Of a DNA stretch of 64,000 nucleotides, positions 56,204-64,000 are shown piece by piece. The stretch covers positions 43,021,115 through 43,085,114 of the forward strand of contig NC_045138.2 in NCBI RefSeq assembly GCF_008831285.2. Reading direction: 5' to 3'. This DNA comes from Nymphaea colorata (taxonomy: Eukaryota; Streptophyta; Magnoliopsida; Nymphaeales; Nymphaeaceae). Both the position numbers and the translations under genes were made by a program. The notes below the pieces were generated by a model. The model saw nothing but the letters and a program-made list of their open reading frames with translations. It made no database searches and was not told where the DNA came from. Position 1 is the first letter of the stretch, and each line of letters begins with the position of its first letter.

Positions 56204-56461
56204 TGTTGACGAGCATGTATCTAAATGGGTCATGTGTCCATACTCGTTCTGTCCATGTCTTAAGTGTTGGTGATTGTCATATACGTAAGTAGTTGTTTTA
56301 CCCTAATTTGGAGGTTAATAAAAATGTTGAGAGAGAGTGGATGGCTGCTAGTGGGCACCAATCTTCTTCCTTAGCCATGGTTTTTTTCCCTCTGTTTAGA
56401 AGGGTTTTCCACATTAAATTTGTGTGTTATTTTTCTCTTCATTGTTTTCTATATTTCTACA
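56204..56461 (+). repeat. 3' LTR of the sense Copia element
   Basis: About 258 bp, starting TGTTGACGAGCATG after the purine tract and ending TTTCTACA. Confidence 0.82.
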
Positions 56462-58224
56462 AAGATGATCAATCCTAAGGTTTGAAGTAAGGTTTAGCTG
56501 AAATTGGGAACTCGATAGTTGAAATCTCGCTATTTTGAAAGTTGCTTTGATTCTCGAGGTGAATTGAAAATTGGACTTGGAGATCAAGAATTTGGGCTAG
56601 GAACAATTGAAATTTGGCCAATTTTGAAAATTTTCTTAATCCAAACAGTTGAGTTTTAAGACTTGATCAGAAAATCTGAAGATGTAGTATTTGTTTAAAT
56701 TAAGACTATTGAATTATCCCTGGGATAAGAAATTTGACTAAATTGAAAACCAAAATTTTGATTAGATATTAAGATCAAAATTTGGAAATCAATTTTGGAG
56801 AAGTTAGGCTAAGAATGATTGACATTTTGAACAAAAAAAAAAAGAATTGACTTGATCTTGGGAAATATGGAAATGTCAATGGTATTGGCTTGAATCTCAA
56901 TCTTTAGAAAAATTGACTTTCCCTTGATTAATTGAGAATTTGAATAGTCAGAATCCAGATTTGGAAAAATTTCTTGATTTTGAAATGTTGGTTTTTCAAA
57001 ACAGACAAAGTTATGAAATTTGCTTGGTCCGGGATAAATTTGAGAGAACCATATTGAACGACTTTGATCAGGTTTGATCCCAGGATGGAACTGGAAATTT
57101 AGGAGGTTCAAATTATAAACCACTTTGACATTATATTGATTTTTGGAATGCATTAGAGAATTTGGTTTTGAGATAAAAAAATCCCATTTTTGAAGACTTT
57201 GAATCACTTTAGAAATTTTGTGTTTTCGTTTTGAAGTGAGGGACAATTTTTTGTCGCAATATGACTTGGTCACAGTAGCAATCCAAACTGAACTCACTTA
57301 CATCTTGACGCTGGTGAGTGGGTGTATTTGTAAAGTTAGTGAACACATGTATTTATGAAGTAAACTATATGATTATCATTCATGCTTTGCTTTCTTTCAA
57401 TCTATGCATAATTGGATCTCATATGGACATTGGCCCGCTTTGGAAGTTGAAATTGTTGGAAGACCACTGAATCAATTATTGTCATCAAGAAGACATTTAA
57501 AGTAAGGTTCATGAGCTTAGTTAGATTTCCAAATTTTGATTTTGAAAATTTGATAGGTTTTGTACATCATCTTGTTTGCTATGGTCTTAACCAATTTTGG
57601 CTATAATATGGACATTGTGGAAGATTGGTTTGTTTTCTCAAAACCTGATGTTTTGGATCTGTGAGAATCAAAGCTTAATTAGGTTATGCATTGGATTTTG
57701 ATTAGACTTGGTAAACTGGTTTTCGAAACCATAGGAAGTTTTGAAAATTTCAAAAACGTGTATGTATGAACAAGAAACAATTTGTTTCAAAATAAACTCA
57801 ATTTGATCATTTTTTCCAATTGCAAGATGAACTGCCCTCATGATTCGAGTGAATCCAATCTTTGGTGGACTAGATTTGATGGGCCCTTGAGTCCAATTCA
57901 CCAACTTTTCGTGAAGCGGGAGCATCATTCATTCATCACTGATCCCTCTCTTTTTATGCACTTCAGGAGAGAAGACCAGGTAACATGTAAACAAATGAGC
58001 CAATCTTCCACTCAAAATTTGAAGGTTTTCTCACGTAGTTTCACAAGGATTGGGATCCTTTCAAAATCAGATTTTGGTTTATGGGATGGGATGGTTGTAA
58101 AAATAATATTTTCTGGTTTTTCAAAACAGGGTTTTGGTTTAAATAATTGCGAAAAATTTGCAAGAGTGCATGCACGTATGCTTTTAACATGTACATATCA
58201 TGTGTGACTACCTAGCTGGACATC
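56462..58224. other. Intergenic, AT-rich, many TTGAAA/TTTTGAAAATT words
   Basis: No gene recognised. Long frames here (for example 56809-57297 minus, 162 codons) are low-complexity Lys/Asn/Phe/Ile-rich and match no family. The recurring TTGAAATTTGG/TTTTGAAAATT words hint at a decayed tandem or interspersed repeat. Confidence 0.5.
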
Positions 58225-59985
58225 ATTCCCAGCTTTAAGCTAAATTTAAGAAAATCACTCCCACATATTGGCTCTTCCACATTTATGTGAGAAAACAAAA
58301 TAGAATCAATTGAACTACTTTCCCTCGTTGAGTGAAGTCGATTGAACGAGTTCATGAGAGAGATATGGTCATATTAGGGAGCCATGAAGTCCAAAGGTTG
58401 TAATGATCTTTTATCTTTCCATCCAAATTCAACAATGTACCAATTATATTGTCACAAACATTCTTTTTATATGCATTACATGTAAGTTGTGACAGAACAA
58501 ATTATGCTTCCAATATCGCAAAGTGAAAACTATATTTTTCTTTTTCCAATTTCATGACAAAGGTTCATGTTCCACCTTTTCTAATGCATCAATTCTAGAA
58601 AGACGTGTCTGAGTACTTTTTAGTTTCAGTCCCATCAAATTAATGTTTGTCCAATCTAAATGCATGATTTATAGGTTCAATGACTCATATAACATTCATT
58701 ACAACTATTTCTTAAATGATAAGAATATGAATTCTTTTGGCATATAGGGGATGCTAATTTTCCTTTTGTACTCCATTTTGGAAAGTCTGCATAAGCTGAA
58801 AAGTCATTTTTGGTCCACAAATCTGCATGCATCTAAAAACATTGTTTTTTGTTTGCATCATAAGTATCTACACAAAATTCCCATAATATTTTTAAAACAT
58901 CAATTAGTGATTTCAAATAACATCAATTTTTTCTCTTGGGGAATTTTAGCCTAGAACTTAACAAACACAAATTCATGTATGGTTGTTTCATACATATCCA
59001 TGGTGGCAGATACTATATGATATACTCAAAGTGCAAAAGAGATTGAAACCATTGCTTGTTAAACCAAGTTTGACATTTTGATTGTGTAATTCAAAAATGG
59101 ATGCAATTCATCAAAAGTTTTTTCTATGCTAACGAAGAAAAAATGTGTCATAGTATATCATCTTTAATGTCCCCTTCATCATGCCATCTCTTTTTTTAAG
59201 AAAACTACATTCTCTAAAGCCTTGGTATTAATGAAATGTGACGTATAGCCTTCGCAGGAATTTTTCAAGCTCTACTTTGATTTTGTTGTTCGACATCTTC
59301 TCTCCATCTAGAAGCACCACAAACATTACATGGATCCTTGCCGCTAGATTATTTCCAAAACAACATACAATTTTGAGGACATATGTCTATCTTTTTACAA
59401 GTCATACCCAATGCTCTAATAATTTTTCTTGTTTCATAAAATGACTTTGGTATTTATACACCTGTAGGAAATGTGACTTGCATTAACTCCAATAACATAT
59501 CAAATGATTTACTACTCCATCCATGTGTGCGTTTTATGTGAAATAACTAAATAACAAAAAACAAATTTGAGAATTTTTCACATCTAGGATATATGATTCT
59601 TTAGCATCGTTTAGTAACTTTGCATATTCTTTATTTTATACATATTGATCTTTCATGTTACCATCTATACCTTTATCATCCATACCAATGTTATCGTCAT
59701 CTATTGATTGTATTTTGAATGTATCTTTTATCAAATTGTCCATGTTATCTTTGTTATTTTTTGCAGTTTGATCATGACCACTTTCAGTTGGTAATAATAA
59801 CTCACAATGGTAAGACAAGGTTGTAATTTTGGATGAAACCAATACATAACACATGATCCACAACATCTCTTATCGATTAAAATAAGCAGTAGTTGTACTT
59901 TTTACATGGGCACCTAATTTTCCCATCAACTACTATACTATTTGCCATCCACAACATCATTCACGTGCATGTTAAGGAAAAAAGA
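58225..59985 (-). pseudogene. CACTA TNP2-type transposase pseudogene, antisense
   Basis: Minus-strand order: transposase-associated domain relic (CPCKKYNYCLF, RDVVDHVLCIGF, ~59,940-59,830); TNP2 blocks GWSNKSFDMLLELMQ (~59,500), YETRKIIRALGMTCKKIDIC (~59,440-59,380), KDPCNVCGASRWRE (~59,330-59,290), FDELHPF (~59,110), LIDVLKILWEFCVDTYDANK (~58,890-58,830), DLWTKNDFSAYADFPKWST then KGKLASPI (~58,800-58,750); and CDNIIGTLLNLDGKIKD (~58,460-58,400). These are the conserved landmarks of plant TNP2 proteins. Stops and frame breaks occur throughout. No CACTA termini were found within the expected distance, and it is not part of the CACTA element at 32857. Confidence 0.78.
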
Positions 59986-61335
59986 AAGTATTTATAACAA
60001 ATCATATATTCAATTAAAAGTTATAAAGTACAATTAAACAAAGTATTAGTCTACCTGTCCTTATGTATCCAAATTTGTTCTCCCATCTTTAACAATTACA
60101 TTGTTTTAATAGGCGCTTCAACTGATAAAAACTGGACATATTGGTTTACTAATATATTTAGTTACATTGAACAAATAACAAAGTACAAAATATGACATAA
60201 ACACGGCCTTTTGAACTCCTAGGATTTTGCTGACCTTTGTAGACAACATTTGACACTCATGTTATATAAGCACAAATTTAACAAAAAATGAGTACAATGT
60301 AGAGGTAAACAGATTGTTTTGCAATCACCCAAAAGAATGAAAAACTACAACTTTGGCTACCATAATGAAAGCTTCCAGCTTTAGGAAGCTAGTCAAAAGG
60401 AGGGAATACATTGTGGGCTTAATCATTTATATAATGGTTTTTCCAGAGGCCATACGATAACCAAACTATATATCAAAAATCTTCTCAAATGTTTAGTCAA
60501 GTTGGAAAGCAAGCTCCATCAAGAAAAGGTGCAGGAACAAGCAAAGTTCTGAGCTACTTGATATCCCATAGTACTAGAAGTGGATGCATGTCAACACTTA
60601 TTTATGGAAGATGAAACTAAGCATTATTTTTTAACTTGTCTTGATAAGCAAGATTACAAAACACTACAGAAAGAGAAAGCATGAGCTATATTCACATTAA
60701 ACTAAAAGTGAAACTGGGTTTCTCTTTACATCCAGAAAGAAAGAGGAAAGAAGGACCTTTGGGGTAATTTATTTGGAAAATAAAGATGGACATGATTATT
60801 GAATCACCATCTCCTTGGCTTCATTTTTTCATTCACCATTTTTTCAAAGAAATAACACAACCACCAACAGCAGTATCACTAGGATTTACAGAGACAACAC
60901 CTTGGAAAATTCAAGTAGCAAAATGGAAGTTTTGGCACCTGATCTTAAGGGATCTTCAACTTTCAAATCTTTACATTTTTCTCTTTCATAATTGTACTGT
61001 TGAAATTTTCTTGGAGGCTGGTCTAAGCCTGTTGGTTGCTTTTATTGTTGCAGTTAGTCACAAGCCATGCCAAAAATTTGGTGCTATGGACTAGTTTAAA
61101 AAGCCCACAGGTAAATGTGCAAGGAACCTAAAGTGAGAGTTTGGTTTTAAATAGTTGGTTGGGAGCTAAACAGGTCAAAAAGAGAGCTAGACTTGTCCGC
61201 TATAAATAGTATGCCATTAAAATATAACACAAAGATGAAAGGATAAATTTCCAAAGTTGGTGTGGGGAAAAATGTCAATGATTCCCCACTTCACAAATCT
61301 CACCGATGGACATATGCCACTAAGGGAGACACAAG
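59986..61335. other. Intergenic, no gene recognised
   Basis: AT-rich DNA between the TNP2 relic and the LINE 3' end. A 102-codon frame at 60786-61094 shows no family similarity. Confidence 0.5.
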
Positions 61336-61339
61336 CAAT

Positions 61340-64000
61340 GAGAGAGAGAGAGAGAGAGCCGATAAAATGGAAATATATAACAAAATTTGGAGACAAGAGG
61401 TCCCCTAGGTACAAAAACAATCCGGAAAAAACAAACTGCAAAAACAGAAGCAGGAAGAAGAAATATACAATACAATGCACAGAAAAATAAGAGAGAGAGG
61501 AAAGACGGAGCGGCATAGTCACCCAGCCGCAGACGGACAGCGGCGCTTCAATCGAATGGCAAACTAGACATCCCCTTGCACAAGACGAGCCACAGAATCT
61601 GGCGAAGACAAGTTGTTCCTGAAGACTCTATTGTTGTGCTCCTCCCAAATGCGCCACCAAGCTGAAATGAGTCACAGCCTCCAGACATGACCCCAAAAAG
61701 CAGTCAGGTGGGGGGAAGGACAAAAGAGGAAAAGAAGACGAATGGATGGTGAGTTTGAAAGACTACTAACAAGGAAAGGCCAGGCTGAAGCAATGACACT
61801 AGAGAAAAAAGGGCAAGAAATAAAAAGGTGGACCCGAGACTCAGTCGTGACAAGACATAGGGGACACTGGTTAGCCAAACTATTGCCAAGGCATTGCAGG
61901 TAGTCAAAAGTGTTGATATGGCCAGTAAGAAGAAGCCAGACAAAAGCAATGACACGGGAAGATGGGCCAAGAGACCAAAGGGACTGGGGTGAGAACGACG
62001 CGACAGAAGGACCAAAGGAGGCCAGGTAGCAAGAAGAAAAGGTGAACTCACGGGTAGGTGAAAGAGGCCAGAATGGGGACGTGGACGATGAGAGGTCAGC
62101 AAGGTGGAGGAAAAGAGGAAGGACAGAAAGCATGTCAGACCAAAAGTGAGAGGGAGAGGTGTGAGAGATAGAACTATTCCAGACGCTAGGTGAAGGCAGG
62201 TCGAATTTGGAACTAATGAATTAGGTGATAGGAGAATGTTCAGTTGCTAACCGCCACCACCAAGAACACAGAGAAGACTTACAAGTCCGACTAAGGTTGG
62301 TAACCCCAGCACCCCCAAGAAGACGCGGAAAGACAACCACATCCCAATGCACAAGGCGATCTGAAGGTCGATCACCATTCCAAATAAACTTACGAATAAG
62401 CTTATCAAACCTATGCAAAACAGCCATAGGAGGCCGAAAGACGGCCAAAGCATGAAGAGGGAGCGATGCAAGGCAATGCTTAGCTAGAGTAATACGACCT
62501 GGGAGAGAGAAAGCAGCTTTTTCTACCAACACTGAAGGCAATCAGTAAGCTTCTGCTCCACTCCATTCCAAAAGGAGTTTGCAGGAGGCGACAACGTAAT
62601 CTGAAGCCCCAAGTAGTCCAAGGGCAGGCTAGTAGCCTTACACCCAAAGCAAGCTTCCGCGAGAAGTACCGTGGCCGGATCCGCGTGAATGAGGGAAAGG
62701 TGACATTTGGCAGAATTGATAGAAAGACCTGAGATGAGCTCAAAAACCTGAAGGATGAGCCACGTTCTAACAATCTGTTGGCAAGAAGCACTGCCGAACA
62801 AGAGAAAATCGTCAGCATAGTGAAGGGTGGAGAAAGTCTGTAAGTGGGAGAGCGAATGAGGTGTGAGGAAGCCAACAACCGTTGCGTGATGGAAAAGCAC
62901 AGAAAAGCTCTCAGCAACCAAGTTGAAAAGCAAGGGCGATAACGGGCAACCTTGACGGAGGCCATGCTCGAGACAGAAGAAATTGCCACACTTCCCATTA
63001 AAGGAGACCGCAAGCTGGGCCCCAGTGACAAAGGACGTGATCCACTGTCTAAACAAAGGACCAAAAGCAAGACGGGTGAGGAGGTCAGAAAGGAACTCCT
63101 AACTAACCGAGTCAAAGGCGTAAGAGATGTCCAACTTAAGGATGAATGAAGGAAGCCGTAGACAATAAAGGGAGTGAACAACCTTATTGGATAGGACAAC
63201 GCGTCCTGCAGACGCCGACCCTTGACGAAAGCAACCTGGAAGGGGTTAATGATAGAAGGCATGACAGGCGCAAGCCGCAAAGAGAGCAACTTAGCAATAA
63301 TCTTGTAAGGTGTGCCTAGGATGGAGATCAGGTGAAACTGGGTGACGTCCGTAGGGTTAAGGCGCTAAAGCACCAAGACGCAGGTAGCTTGATTGAATTC
63401 CTTCAGGAAAACGGAATTGGAGGTGAACTCATCACAAAACGCAAACACATCCGCACTACAAACCTCCCAGAATGTACGAAAAAATTCGATAGGGAAACCA
63501 TCAATGCCAGGCGCCCTAATAGAGCCAAGGGCCCAAACTGCGTTCTTGATCTCTTGATGCAGGAAGGGCCGCTCAAGAGAGATCGCACAAGAGACAGAGA
63601 GATGGGAGAGGTGAAAATCCAGCAGCGTGGCATGGAAGCGAAGAGGTTTGGAGTAGAAATCCCGAAAATGAGCACTCAAAGCCAGGAGGATGTCATCGCC
63701 AAGAAAAACCCTGCCCTCGATATTCATGGACTGGATCAACGTCTGATGGCGCCTTTGAGAGGCGACCAAGTGGAAGAATCTAGAGTTTTAGTCCCCGTGC
63801 GCAAGCCAACCCAGCCTAGAGCGCTGCTGCCAGTGGATAGACTCCCTAATCCGCCACTCCTGGGCAAGACACTGCAGACAAAGGAGAGGAGAAGACTGAT
63901 CCGTAAAGATATTGTCAGAGGCCTGAAGGGACAGGATCTCCTCATCCCAATCGGCCACATCTGAAAATTTGCCACTCCAGAAAATGCGCTTCCAGGCAAG
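61340..64000 (-). mobile_element. L1-type LINE, 3' part of the element, running off the window
   Basis: The minus strand carries the 3' half of an L1-clade ORF2 (stop TGA at 61519-61521) and a short T/C-rich 3' untranslated region containing GTACCTAGGGGACC and TTATATATTTCC. It appears to end near the GA tract at 61339-61358. The sequence upstream of the RT domain, including the endonuclease, lies beyond 64000. No clear poly(A) tail or target duplication was found at the 3' side. Confidence 0.82.
61519..64000 (-). pseudogene. LINE ORF2: reverse transcriptase and zf-RVT region, frameshifted
   Basis: Minus-strand order: WLAHGDKNSRFFHLVASQRR (~63,830-63,750); IKNAVWALGSIRAPGIDGFP (~63,560-63,500); FQVAFVKGRRLQDALSY (~63,240-63,180); a frame change; then LEHGLRQGCPLSPLLFNLVA (~62,970-62,910) and the catalytic HYADDFLLFGS (~62,820-62,790); SGLSINSAKCHLS (~62,720); SLPLDYLGLQITLS (~62,630). 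After another shift comes a zf-RVT type zinc region (LQCLGNSLANQCPLCLVTTE then SRVHLFISCPFF, ~61,900-61,810), then an end reading WEEHNNRVFRNN. The RT active site is intact, but at least two frameshifts break the ORF. The GC content is higher than in neighbouring DNA, as usual for younger LINEs. Confidence 0.83.

Larger units (their letters stand above)
51394..56461 (+). mobile_element. Ty1/Copia retrotransposon with both LTRs, degenerate coding region
   Basis: The 5' LTR is 51394-51640 and the 3' LTR 56204-56461, similar throughout (GAGCATGT at the start; CATGTCTTAAGTGTTGG; TTTCTACA at the end). A perfect initiator-Met primer site TGGTATCAGAGC follows at 51641-51652, and the polypurine tract GCGGGGAAA precedes the 3' LTR. 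Relics in Copia order: gag zinc knuckle CSHCKKNGHTFDFC (~52,710), protease WMIDSGTTDHMT (~52,985), integrase core (53566-53880), RT (54,740-55,480, with YVND in place of YVDD) and RNase H (FDADWARCID, ~55,750). Multiple stops and shifts separate them. No 5-bp target duplication was recognised: GACAC and AAGAT flank it. Confidence 0.88.

Noticed and set aside
56809-57297. 162-codon minus-strand frame
   Set aside because: Low-complexity Asn/Lys/Phe/Ile-rich with no recognisable domain; the region is repeat-like AT-rich DNA.
63332-63964. 210-codon plus-strand frame
   Set aside because: It is the antisense shadow of the LINE reverse transcriptase, whose motifs are on the minus strand.

Overview
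The window is nuclear DNA from a flowering plant. It has two spliced plant genes with GT-AG introns, and almost everything else is plant transposable elements (hAT, CACTA, Ty1/Copia, Ty3/Gypsy, L1-type LINE), AT-rich sequence and microsatellites. I cannot name the species. No CRISPR array, bacterial operon or rRNA gene was seen, and I recognised no tRNA gene.

Layout. (1) 1-13,043: the 3' part of a DUF616 (TOD1/MUCI70-like putative glycosyltransferase) gene on the + strand; four exons are visible (1064-1275, 10057-10313, 11934-12112, 12984-13043). Its 8.8-kb intron holds a nested pair of hAT transposons, each bounded by a perfect 8-bp target-site duplication. The outer one (3335-9688) encodes a decayed BED/DUF659/hAT-C transposase and also carries two exons and the intron between them from a histone H3.3-type gene. 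The inner one (4077-5775) sits in the outer element's transposase gene. A 367-bp relative lies in the next intron. (2) 13,044-20,296: intergenic, with a ~100-bp tandem duplication. (3) 20,297-42,032: an ankyrin-repeat/PGG-domain membrane protein gene on the + strand, about 608 codons spread over 21.7 kb. Its introns hold an antisense Copia element, two hAT MITEs with TAGGGATG ends, a CACTA element, a perfect-TSD hAT MITE, an LTR-retrotransposon fragment and an unidentified coding relic. (4) 43-47 kb: an antisense Ty3/Gypsy pseudogene. (5) 48.7-50.2 kb: small gene relics, one like the BOP1 WD repeat and one plant mobile domain. (6) 51.4-56.5 kb: a Copia element with both LTRs. (7) 58.2-60.0 kb: an antisense CACTA TNP2 transposase pseudogene. 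(8) 61.3-64.0 kb: an antisense L1-type LINE running off the window.

Only the two host genes look intact. The transposons mostly record successive insertions into their introns and the flanking DNA. I found no convincing new biological system. The most noteworthy object is the hAT element that carries histone H3 exons with their intron and is itself interrupted by a related hAT element.
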